Source: Xylaria sp. FL1777 | Lineage: Eukaryota > Ascomycota > Sordariomycetes > Xylariales > Xylariaceae | NCBI GenBank assembly: GCA_022578965.1 | Contig: MU400565.1 | Location: 204,969 to 268,968, forward strand | Length of the DNA stretch: 64,000 bases | Reading direction: 5' to 3' | In this document: piece after piece, positions 34,857 to 45,700 of the stretch | Position numbering within the stretch: position 1 is the first letter of the stretch | Layout of the letters: the number at the start of each line of letters is the position of its first letter | The notes under the pieces: generated by a model | Told to the model about the DNA's origin: nothing | The model's input: only the letters and a program-made list of their open reading frames with translations | The model's database searches: none | Made by a program: the position numbers and the translations under genes

Positions 34857-35499
34857 TCATGACCTGGGCTGTTCTCTGCTCTGCCGCCACTGATTTAAAG
34901 CTGCTTCGGCATCTTGGAAATTTCCATTGCCACATCTCTCCTGGACAAGGCCCCATGTTCGTGTTCGCACAATCCTCTCGACGCTTCTTTCTTGCCTCAA
35001 GAGCAATGCCAGCTTCTCGGTACGTGGTTCCCTTGGGAAATACCGACCAGAGTAAGGGTCTAACCGCTCGTCGACAACTCGCTCGCGATTCTCCTCAGTC
35101 TCAGCGGCTCGCATAGAGACTTCAGGGTCATCGGGATCGGGACTCGTGGCCACGTAGGCACAGTACGTCAAGACATCAGATCTCGCCTGCCAAGAGGGGA
35201 ACAAGACTCGGTCTTTGAAAGCCTGGCAAGAGCGAGGATCTATCCGTCTAGAGGATCCTCGGGGGACCCGAACAGAAGTGGAAGCTGGGTCGAAGCCCGA
35301 CTTAGCAGGCGTCACGAGAGCATTAAGATTCTGGTTGATGGTGTCGTCGACGGCACCCCGGGATATGCGCAAGAAGTCTGCAGTCGGCATGAGTGCGTGG
35401 CAGCAAGGTCTCTATCGCGGGGAGGAACACACCTCGAAGGGCAACAGTTGTGAAACAAAACTGCGGCGTCAAGTTCGGAGTGGTAGACGGCGCAGTCAT
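34857..35499 (-). CDS. mix23: MIX23 (CCDC58/Cid2 family) mitochondrial intermembrane-space protein
   Basis: Exons 35499-35433 and 35377-34857, one 55-nt intron (GTGTGT...CTGCAG); 195 residues. MIX23 is a small coiled-coil, disulfide-bonded protein of the mitochondrial intermembrane space, linked to protein import in yeast and human. All four family cysteines are present: Cys15, Cys73, Cys95 (21 residues apart, human has 20) and Cys171 (TWGLVQERCG). The family motifs L-R-x-F-L-R-x-x-R-x-x-D-D and E-R-L-D-P-Y-S-G-R-Y, then the helical E-K-L-A-L-L-L-R-Q-E-R, are evident. Without the first exon the protein would begin after Cys15, so the spliced start at 35,499 is preferred over the in-frame ATG at 35,390, which lies inside the intron. 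The gene is head-to-head with RPT5. Confidence 0.88.
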
Positions 35500-36192
35500 G
35501 ATATCACGAGAAGCAGCTCCCGCGTACTGGCCAGTCGCTTGCGCGGCATCCGAGTCGGGAGCCGGTTGTCGGGTCCAAAGTAATCCAGCCACTGTGACGG
35601 GGAATAAATAGTGTCGTCTACGGACAATATGCACGGACGGGTGTGATCATTTCCTTGTGTTCTAGTCTAGGTGATGTCGAACTTTCGATGTTGAAGCCGG
35701 CAGCATCCGAGCATTGAAGGAGGGTCTCTATTGTTCAGCTGGAACTACCTAAGGGAGAGCTACCTTGGTAGGTACTTACCTAGGTCAATGATGACGGAGC
35801 AATGCAGGTGGCGGGACTCTGATATGCACTATGTACATTTACTCTATATCTACATGTACTAGGTACAAAGAATGCGTTGCTTAGTGCCCCGCTTTATTCA
35901 TTCGCCCTGATTACGCGCCAACCTGCCTGCCTTGGAGCTCACCCAGTCGGGTCCAATTCGACTGAAGCTGCTGGAAGCTTATCATCACCACCACCACCAC
36001 TACCACCAACGACCCTGCCATCCCAGTTCACCCGTCTTGGCTAGGGCACCATTTGCACGTGTCTCTACAACAGTCACCTTACGGCAACGCCTTATAAAAT
36101 TACTTTCATTCTAACAACCGATACCGTTTTCCCGGCCTCGCCTCTCGCGCTAACACTTGTCAAGTTCTCCGCCAACCACAGCCAGTTCTGTC
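35500..36192. promoter_or_regulatory. Shared divergent promoter of MIX23 and RPT5
   Basis: 693 bp between two ATGs pointing away from each other. Contains a GGTAGGTACTTACCTAGG near-palindrome (35,768-35,785), a CACCACCAC run (35,987-36,010) and CT-rich sequence close to RPT5. No canonical TATA box near either start. No match to the yeast proteasome control element (GGTGGCAAA) was seen. Confidence 0.6.
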
Positions 36193-37748
36193 ATGTCGAG
36201 CACCCAAGACGTGGAAGGCGTCGACCGCCGCGGGTCGGACGATGGCAAAGACAAAAAGAACGATGGCAAAGGTAACAAGACAAATAACGAAGGCGACGCC
36301 GAAATGCAGGATGCCCAGCCCGAAGAAGACGAGATTCTCGACGAGGAAATACTTAGCCTCAGCACACAAGATCTACAAACCCGCAAACGCTTGCTCGAAA
36401 ACGACGCAAGAATCATGAAGAGCGAGTACCAACGGCTATCACATGAGAAGGCTACCATGGCCGAAAAGATCAAGGAGAATGTGGAAAAGATCGCTAATAA
36501 TCGGTTTGCCTCTCCTCAACTACATAGCGTTATCTAACCCCCGCAAGAGCTAACGACGATGCAGACAATTACCGTACCTCGTCGGCAACGTTGTCGAGCT
36601 CTTAGACCTTGATCCTACCGCCGAATCTTCCGAGGAAGGAGCCAACATTGATCTAGACGCAACGCGAGTGGGCAAGTCTGCTGTTATCAAGACATCAACA
36701 AGACAAACCATTTTCTTACCGCTAATCGGCCTCGTCGACCCTGAGACACTGAAGCCAGGTGATCTGATCGGCGTGAACAAGGACTCATATCTTATTCTGG
36801 ATACGTTACCCGCAGAATATGATAGCCGGGTAAAGGCAATGGAGGTAGACGAAAAGCCTACAGAGAAATACAGCGACGTTGGCGGTTTAGATAAGCAGAT
36901 TGAGGAGCTGGTTGAAGCCATTGTCTGGCCTATGAAGGAGGCTGAGCGCTTCAAGAAGATTGGCATCAAGGCACCCAAAGGTTAACCCCACACTCACTCG
37001 TAACAATGTAATGATCCACTAACAATGTTCAAGGTGCCCTGATGTATGGTCCCCCAGGTACTGGAAAGACGCTACTAGCACGAGCCTGTGCTGCTCAGAC
37101 CGACGCGACATTCCTCAAACTCGCCGGTCCTCAACTAGTTCAGATGTTCATTGGAGACGGTGCAAAACTCGTAAGAGACTGCTTTGCGCTCGCGAAGGAG
37201 AAGGCACCTGCCATCATTTTCATCGATGAGCTTGATGCCGTTGGTACCAAGCGATTTGACAGTGAGAAGAGTGGTGACAGGGAAGTTCAACGGACTATGC
37301 TTGAGCTTCTCAACCAACTCGATGGTTTTGCATCCGACGATCGTATCAAAGTTCTTGCCGCTACGAATCGTGTTGATGTCCTTGATCCCGCCCTACTGCG
37401 ATCTGGTCGTCTGGATCGAAAGATCGAGTTCCCCCTACCAAACGAGGAAGCTCGAGCACAAATTCTGAAGATTCACTCACGTAAGATGACTGTAGATACT
37501 AGTGTGAACTGGGGTGAACTAGCACGCAGCACCGACGAGTTTGGAGGCGCTATGTTAAAGGCCGTTTGTGTTGAGGCGGGTATGATCGCGCTGAGGATGG
37601 GAAAGAACAAGATTAGCCACGAACACTACGTGGACGCAATCGCGGAAGTACAGGCCAAGAAGAAGGATGTGAGTTCGCCACTGTATTCTCCTCTCTTCTA
37701 TTACTTGCAGCTAACTTTTTTTGGTAGACGGTCAATTTCTATGCTTAA
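36193..37748 (+). CDS. rpt5: 26S proteasome regulatory particle ATPase Rpt5 (subunit 6A)
   Basis: Exons 36,193-36,503, 36,565-36,980, 37,034-37,668 and 37,728-37,748; introns 61, 53 and 59 nt with GCTAAC/ACTAAC branch sites; 460 residues (human 439). Rpt5 is one of six AAA ATPases in the base ring that unfolds substrates and opens the 20S gate. Visible in order: acidic, low-complexity N-terminus (about 1-55), coiled coil ([24 protein letters not shown]), OB-fold region ([13 protein letters not shown]), Walker A GPPGTGKT (248-255), Walker B IIFIDE (303-308), sensor/arginine-finger block ATNR...[10 protein letters not shown]. The seven-codon last exon encodes TVNFYA, giving the HbYX tail (F-Y-A) that docks into the 20S alpha ring. 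That exon is easily missed; reading on through the intron would destroy the tail. Divergent from MIX23. Confidence 0.96.
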
Positions 37749-40097
37749 TCGGCAATGGCAGGCGCATGGGTGTGGGATCAACTCGCGAAGGAAAAGCAGA
37801 TGGAACCGGGATAGACATTGCAACGATAGATGAAATACTTGTATTAGTACGTAGCACCCGCGAGGACAACTGCCGACACCTGAATAATCGAGCCTACATT
37901 CTCTCTGCCTTCCACCGAGCTTTGCACATAAATAGCTTATGATCCCAGGACGCTTATGCCGTAAAGACTCAGCTATTTCATCCACCATATGTTTGAATCT
38001 CGCCTTCAACACTTCACGATTAAGTAGAAGAAGTCAATATCAGAAATCGAGATGCTAGATAGTCTAGACGTTCGTTCCCTATACCAAGAGTAGAGAAATT
38101 AGTGGGCAGTAGATGAAGACGCAACTAATGACAACACAGCTCCTATAATAATAAAAATTGGTACAACAGAAGAACGAGCAATGGCAACATACAGATACCA
38201 AATAGTGCAACGATCCAATAACCATGGCGCGTTTATTAGGTATCCGTAGCATATTATTATCCTGTCGATTTGATATAGGCCAGGTTAACAAGGCCTTCCG
38301 GGGAATGATCAGGGATGATGCCCTGTTCCAACCTAACATAGCAGTACCGATGACGAAGACGTTACCAAGCCGGTTCCGACCCACGGTGTAGAAACTACCG
38401 AACAGCTTCGCTTATCCTCAAATCCAACCTCTGCATCTAAGGCAACGCTCACCAAGGCTTAGTCTCTATGACGTTAAACAAATGACAACAACAGACATTC
38501 CTCGCAAGCAAGACTCGTAAATCCTAAGTTTATAAAAAGCAGCGTACTATAGGTCAGGCTCAATGTCTTATGTCTTTATATCTGAGACGTGTAGCCCGTT
38601 ATGGTACTCAATTCTGACGATCTCTTGAGCGTTTTCCTGTTTTCTGTGTACGCTCAAAACTGCCGGCTGCTTTCTCTTTGGTTACACTTGACGTATTTTG
38701 AGAGGCTCATCTGGACCTTGTGCGATGCAATTAGACTCTGTGCTGTTGTCAGATGAGTCTTGTACGCAAGGGCCAATCTCTATTCTATTTTCTGTCATAC
38801 GTCAACTATGTCAGCGGCGTGATACAGTCGCCACCTCAGGGCAGCATGTAGCTTCAACGTTCTATGTTGAGCTTCTTCGATTCTATTTTCGATACGAAGT
38901 CTACAATGTACGTCAATTCGGCAATATTTCGCGGAGCCTCTCATGCATCTCTATGCAAGGCACACGCGGAGAATACCACGACTTCCGCCCCAATTGCCCT
39001 CTCCAATCCGCCCGGTTATTGGGTCAGGAGAGAATGCTAGAATAGATGTCACGCCTACATAACGTGTAGCTATATACCTACCATCTATCACATTGCATTT
39101 ATGCTTATTGTAGCGTACACAGCTGGGTTGGTGTTATCACACATACGCCTAATGTCGCAAGCCTTCTCAGATTCCGGGGTATTCATCTCTAAAGCTATCG
39201 TCATCGTCATCAGCCATCACAAAGTGTTCCCCTAACTCCTAAAAATGCCTTCTTTGTTACACTACAGGGAGTCAGCCAACTTACACATGTGCTCCCACTG
39301 TAAGCTCACCGTATTATGATCAGCAACGTTCGACATGATACAGACATACACCTTGGACTAGAACCAAAGTTTCAACATCTCAGTCAGCACATCGGTCATC
39401 TTCTTATCCTATAGGTTGATTATAGCTAAAAGAAATTGCGCTATCCCGCACCGTAAGTGCCTCTTTAGTTAGAGCGAGCATAAACCAACTTCGTACGTAG
39501 CAAATTTATTAACAATGTGCTTTACATCGATCCCCTTTCATCTCACTAGTTCTCATGGGGTTTGAACGTCATGGAAAACGTCAAGGAATTTGGCCACGAA
39601 ACCTGTTCTCCATATTCTGGCTTTACCTATCACAAGCAGCGTCAAGGTAGATTGTGGCAATACCAGATGAATTAATTACGTTTCTGGATACTTAGTGTAC
39701 GCCGGTCTGTCGTGAAATGGTTGTTAACCCCTGACAGAAGCCCTGGCTAGATAGCTTTAATGCAAGGGCAGTGTAAGTAGACACCTCAAGTAGTGATCGG
39801 CATGATCGTCATATCCAATTAAGATCTAAAGGGTATATTCGTAGCCTTAAGGCTAGCTTCCGATCATCACTCGTATTACAACTGACGATATAGGATGAAA
39901 GAGCCGGGATACTATCATGGCTAGCATCGAGAAACAAGGCAGAGAGGGTGGTTCGATAATTTAGTCACCGTCGTCATCGTTTAACAGTAGTGTCAACGAG
40001 CGCGCCTCGAGTCGCCACCTAAGAGGTACGATCGGGCTTAATAAAGACTCTAAGAGTTGTTAGTTGGTCTAGTGTTACATATGTTGGAATTCAGAAG
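37749..40097. other. Intergenic region between RPT5 and the hydrophobin
   Basis: 2.3 kb of normal composition without a gene I can support. Frames at 38,079-38,384 (-) and 38,698-39,045 (+) show no recognisable motif. On the minus strand around 39,170-39,720 one frame has long protein-like stretches, but six internal stops (e.g. 39,555, 39,540, 39,471, 39,411, 39,360), no fewer than chance. RPT5's 3' untranslated region occupies the left end. Confidence 0.5.
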
Positions 40098-40103
40098 TAT
40101 AAA
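40098..40103 (+). promoter_or_regulatory. TATA box of the hydrophobin gene
   Basis: TATAAA 176 bp upstream of the ATG, followed by a CAACAACAACAA-rich leader (40,211-40,226). A TATA box suits a strongly regulated, developmentally expressed gene such as a hydrophobin. Confidence 0.55.
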
Positions 40104-40278
40104 GCAGGGCAGTTTCGCCGACTCCATTTTCCCAAAGCCCCAAAATATCAACAATCCATCAGCTACTATCACTAGACCACAGTCCTTCGTTTCGAAGTCA
40201 TCGCCAGAGCGCAACAACAACAACAACGCCACAGACTCAACCCGCGCTATCCCAAGTTGAGACAAACCAAAACCCACA

Positions 40279-40581
40279 ATGCAAGTCCCCACTATCATCG
40301 CAGCCCTATTCGCGGCCGTCGCAGTCGCCGCCCCAGCCCCCGAGCTCGCGGACCGCCAGACCTACGTGCCTTGCTCGGGGCTCTACGGCACGGCGCAATG
40401 TTGCGCCACGGATGTGCTCGGCGTCGCGGACCTCGACTGCGCCAACCCGCCCGCCGTCCCGACGGACGCGGACAACTTCAGCGCCGTGTGCTCGGCCATC
40501 GGACAGCGCGCGCGGTGCTGTGTGCTTCCCATACTCGAACAAGGCGTACTCTGCAACACGCCTGTCGGCGTCGAAGGCTAG
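40279..40581 (+). CDS. Class II hydrophobin, secreted
   Basis: 100 residues, single exon. Hydrophobins self-assemble at air-water interfaces and coat aerial hyphae and spores. The signal peptide is clear (residues 1-18, IIAALFAAVAVAA then APA). Eight cysteines at 32, 41, 42, 54, 71, 80, 81 and 92 give C-x8-CC-x11-C-x16-C-x8-CC-x10-C. This is the class II spacing (C-x9-CC-x11-C-x16-C-x8-CC-x10-C), one residue short in the first gap. Two CC pairs and the CCATDVLGVADLDC block are typical of the class. Codons are markedly GC-rich at third positions, unlike the AT debris that starts about 500 bp downstream. Many class II genes have introns; this one shows none and the frame is complete. The start is fixed by the signal peptide. 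Confidence 0.93.
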   Translation: MQVPTIIAALFAAVAVAAPAPELADRQTYVPCSGLYGTAQCCATDVLGVADLDCANPPAVPTDADNFSAVCSAIGQRARCCVLPILEQGVLCNTPVGVEG

Positions 40582-41050
40582 ACATCTTCGACACTCGGAT
40601 GTAGCCTGCACATCTGGAAGTTATTCGAGACAGGAAGACATGGAGAGAAACTGGAAAGGTGTTTCTGCACTAGATGAATTGGTACACGCCCGGACTCTTC
40701 CTCCTCCTATAACATGGACTAAAGACCTGCTTGGCATGCTGGAAAACTGTGTAGTATGAATTTAGTTTTTGTTCTTATGATAGTAGATAGTAATAATTCG
40801 GATTTATCTTTATTTCCAGTCATACCCGGCTGCCAGGCTTAATTTAGAGTTGAGGGTGAGATCTGGTAGGATATAGGTAGATAATCGTATAGCGTTTACT
40901 AATCATAACTCTACTAGATACTGTTGAATGCATAGTAATACGCTGAATAAGTGGAGAATATAGGTACAAGTATATATATTAACCATAAGTAAAGTTAGTA
41001 AAAGAGTACTTTTTGTACTAAGCAATAGTAACTATAAATACTCTAAATCA
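40582..41050. other. Transition from gene island to right AT block
   Basis: GC falls gradually from about 40,750 and reaches the block level by about 41,050. It likely contains the hydrophobin 3' untranslated region. A plus frame at 40,412-40,759 overlaps the hydrophobin in another frame and is a shadow. Confidence 0.5.
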
Positions 41051-42480
41051 CGTGCTATTTTTATACTAGAATTACTAGTTGTTATAATATATAATATTTT
41101 ACCTTAAGCGTAATTTTAATATACTGCTATTTATAATATAAGTTCTGTTTTCTTGATTGTTTTTATATAAAAACCTTTAGCTTTTTTTTTATTACTTTAC
41201 TAAGTTAAATAAAAGGCTTTAAGGAAAAAAGCAACAATTATTAAACTATTTAGTAGCTTTATAAGCTTTAACTCTTATAATGCTTTTTTACTGCTTAAAA
41301 ATAGGTTTAAATAAAGCTTTAGTACTAATGTTTGCTAAGTTATAGTTTTTAAAAACTTATTTCGTTTAAATTAAGCTTTTACGTTTAAATTCTTTAGTTT
41401 TATAATATTTAATTTAAATATGCTTTGTTTGTTTATAATATATAAAGTTATTAATTAGCTATTTAATACTATTATTATTAATGCTAATTTTAACTAGTTA
41501 ATTGTTGTTTAAAGAAGTCTTTAGTTTGTTTAAAAATTATTATAAGTATATACTTTTTAAAAACGCGCTAAATAGTAATATATATTTAGCTTTGCAGCTA
41601 AAAATTATAATAAATAATTATTTTCGTAATTTTTAGCTAATAGTAGCTAAAGCAATAAAAAAAATATAGCACTTTATTAAAATACTATTAAACTTATTTT
41701 TTTTATGTTTAATATTTAAAAACCTTATAAATAAAGTAATATTATTATTAAATTTTAAGCTATAAGTATTAGTTTTAATAAAATAACGCAGTATATTTTT
41801 AGTAGCTTTTAAGTGTTATTATATTAAGTTTACTAAAAACTAACTTAGTTTAAACATTAAATATGCTATATTTGCTTTAGTTTTTATTATAGCATACATT
41901 AATAAGCTAATAATTTCTTAGTATTTAGTCCGGATTAAAGTATTATAATAGTTTTTTAAAAAAAGCTTAAAAGTTTTCTTAAGGTTTATAAGTACTAATT
42001 TAAGCTTAACGTTTTTTTTAAAAAAAAACTTCTTAATAATTTATTAAATATATAAAGTTTAAATAACTTATAGCTTTTTAGCTTTTTAGTTTTAATATAT
42101 TTTTATACCTAAGAAATATTTACAAGGTTTTATATTAATAATTTAAAATTTATTAGCTAGCTTACTTTTAATATTTGCTATTTTTTGTTTATTTTTTTTA
42201 AAGATTAATATATTGTTTATATATATAGCTATAATGATTTTGTTTTTATAAAATAAAGCTTCGTTTATTTTAAAACAAGTTTATTTAAAGTTTAAAAAGA
42301 ATTATAATAGCGTGTTATATTAAATCTTAAAAAACTACTTTAAGCTATATAGTGCCTTTTATAATTTATAGATCTTTTTAGCTTTTTTATAGCTAAAAAG
42401 AAATCATATATATATATTTCTATTAATTTTACTATATAAAAAAGCAGTTTTAATGTTTAAATAATTAAATTTCTAGTTAT
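41051..42480. other. AT-rich degraded debris left of the 15-kb element
   Basis: No motif recognised. It would join 57,434 onward if the element between the 304-bp repeats were removed. Confidence 0.5.
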
Positions 42481-42784
42481 TGAAATAAAGCAATATAATT
42501 GCGCAAAATTTATTATAACACTTTAATTGCAAAAAAGTAAGTCATAACTTACGCATTTAAGCAATTAGGCCATATATAAATTAAGAAAATAAACGATTAA
42601 TTAAAAAGCTATTTAATAATATAAATAAAGCAACTATAGCTAATTTTTATAATATTAAGCATAATAGTTAAATTTATACTTTAAAATTTAGCGCAATATT
42701 TATACTTTTATTCTTACTATATAATTTAGCCTAGATTTACTTTAATTAGCTAGTTAGCTTATTTAGTTATTTTATTTTATTTTA
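42481..42784 (+). repeat. 304-bp direct repeat, left copy (candidate LTR)
   Basis: Aligned to 57,130-57,433 end to end without net indel. It retains more G and C (GCGCAAAA, CTTACGCA) than the right copy. It shares CAATTAGGCCATATATAAAT, which contains a TATA-like site. Confidence 0.8.
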
Positions 42785-45700
42785 ATTTTTTTTTATTAAA
42801 ATATAACTGCTTTTAGTTTATTTTAATACTTATAATTATAAAGTTTTTTATTTTTATTAATGTTTTTTAAACAAAGTTAATATTATTTTTTTTTGCTTAT
42901 TTAGTTTTATAAGTTTTTTTTTATTTTTTTTGTTATGTTTAAGAATAGCTTAAGCTTTAGCGCTTATAAAAGCATTATAGTTTTATTAAAACTAGTTTTA
43001 GCTTTTTTATATATTTAAATATATAAATAAAGGCCTTTAAAAATGCTTAGCGTTTTTTTTGTAAAAGTGCTTATAAAAAGTTTATATTTTTTTTTTTTTA
43101 AACTATTAAGCTTAGCTAAGTTTTATATTTAGCTTGTTATACTTAAAAAAAAGAATATTTGCAAAGGTATTTGTAGTAAAATAACTTCGTACTGCTAAAA
43201 CGTTTTTATATTGCTTATAATAGAACTTTTTTAGTATAATTATTAGTTTTTTTTGCTAAAAATTCTTTTTGCGCTTTAAAGTAAAAAGTACTAAAAAAAC
43301 AAAACAATTAACTTTTAGTTTTTCTTTTAGCGTTTTTTTTTTACTTCGCGTATTTTTAATGCTTAATAGTAAAAAAGCTAACTTATTAAATTTAAAAAAA
43401 GTTGCTTTTAGTTTTTATAAAAGTTTATAAAGCTTAACGCTTATTAAAAGCAATAAATGCAAATTTTTTTGCAATTTAAAGCTAAAGTACTTTTTAAAGC
43501 TTTTTTTTAAAAAATAAATAAGCTATTTATAACTTTTTTAATTATTAACTTCTTTTTATAAATATTAGCTTATTAAGTTATAAAACACGTAATATAAATA
43601 TAAAGCTTTAATAAAGCTATATATAGTTATTATATTAACAAAAGCAAAAAAGCATAAAATAGCTTAATATAACCTTTATATTAAAGTGCTTTATTATTTA
43701 ATATTTTTGTAATTTTTAAAAAACTTGTTTGTTATTTTTATTAGTAGCATGCTTAAAGTTTAAAATATATGCTACTTTTAAAACAGTATTAATAAAAATA
43801 GTAATTTAGTAATTATTTAAGCAATATTTTATTATAAAATATTTTATTTAAAAAGTTTTAGCAATTATTATAGCTTATTTTACGTTTTATTAATTTATAA
43901 AAAGATTTTTTATAAACTAGCTATATTTAAGTTTAATATTTATTTTTAAAGTTTTAGCTTTTTTATTTATATATAGCTAAAGCAATACATTTAGCAAAGC
44001 TTTTATTTTATGCTTGTTTAGCTATTTTTTAGCGTTTAGCTTTATAAGAACATTAGTAATATAAATAGCTTTAATTTTTTATTTTGTTATATTTATTTTA
44101 TAAAGGTTTTTATAGCAGCTATAAATAGTAAGCCTTTTTTAATAATTTAAATACTTTTGTTTATATTAATAAGTTCTTTTAGTAGCTATTTATTGTTTTA
44201 AAAAAAAAATCTTTAGCTATTGCTTTTTATTATTTTTATATATTGTTTTTAAAACTTTATTTAGCAAAAAACAATAAACTAGCTTTTATTTATTATAAGG
44301 CTTTAATTTATTAAAATGTTTTAAGTTATTATTTTTTTAATAATTATTTAAAGCTTTTTTTAATAGCAGTTTTTTTAAAGATTTTATAAATAATAACTGC
44401 TAAATATTTAGTTTTTATATTACAGGTTTTTATTTTTTATGTAGTTTTAGCTTTATTATTAAAACTATTAGATTTTTTATAAACATAACATTAAACTTAT
44501 TAAAGCAGAAATTATTATTATTGCAGTATTTTTTAATTTTAAATAAGTATTATATTAATATTATAAGTTTTTTTATAGCTATAAATCTTAATATTTAGCT
44601 TGTAGCTTATAAAATTACTTTTAAATATTTGCTTTTTAGTTTAAACATATAAAATAGCAATTTGTTTGCGTTTATTAAGCAGTTTTATGTAATAAAGTAT
44701 ACTATAAAAGCTTTTCTTTAAAAATTAAGCGCTTTTTTGCTAAGCAATAAGTTAAAAGCATAAAAAACTTTTATTAAGATTATATATAATATAAACTATT
44801 AATATTTTAATGCTTTTTTGTTATAATACTTTTTATGTATTATATATATTGTTTTTTTTTATATTTGTTAAACTAAGTTTAAAAATAAGTTTTAGTAAGT
44901 TTTATTATTTTTAAAAAATATATAGCTAAAATGCTTTTTTAATATTACTTTTTTTTTCTTTTTTAGGTTTTTAAAAAACAAACTTTTTATAAAAGTTATT
45001 TCTTTTTATATAAAATAAGATTTTAAAACAAACTTTAAAAGAATATTAACTAAAAAAAGCAATATGTTTTTTAGTTAAATATTTTTTATATTTAGTTTTT
45101 TAATTTATAAAAAAGGCTAGCAAACTAGATATTTTTTATACTTTAAACTTTTAATAAATACTAGCTTTTTTTTAAGGCTATTTTTAAAAAGCTTTTAGTT
45201 TTTAAAAAGTAGCTTTTTATAATTAGTAGTTAGATTTATATATATATGCTTATTTTTTTTTTTTTGTTTTTATTTTAAAGTTTGCTATTTTTTATGCTAA
45301 TTGTTTGTATGCTTTAGTATAAAATATTAGCTTTTTAGAACTTTTAGGAAAAAATGCCTTTATTTTTAGCTAGTTTATAGTACTAATAACTTCTTTAAAA
45401 ATAAAAAATATAATAATTAAAAGCATATATATATAATAATAGCAATTTTTAATAATATTTAAGTATGCATATATATTTACTATGTTTTATAATTAAGTAA
45501 AAAGTATAAATAAATTAAAAATTTTAATATAAATTAAAAGTATAAAAGCAAATAGTATAAAAAATATAAAGTATAAATATTAATGTTAGTATTTTTTGCT
45601 ATATATAGTTTAATATTTTTAATTACTAATTTAAGTTATTATTTTTTAATAATTGCAAGATTTTCTAAATATAAATGCTAAAAGTATTTATATTAAATGC

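Noticed and set aside
39170..39720. Decayed gene on the minus strand ending in an Asp-rich tail (MADDDDDSFRDEYP)
   Set aside because: Stretches look protein-like, but six stops in about 150 codons is the chance level and I recognise no family.
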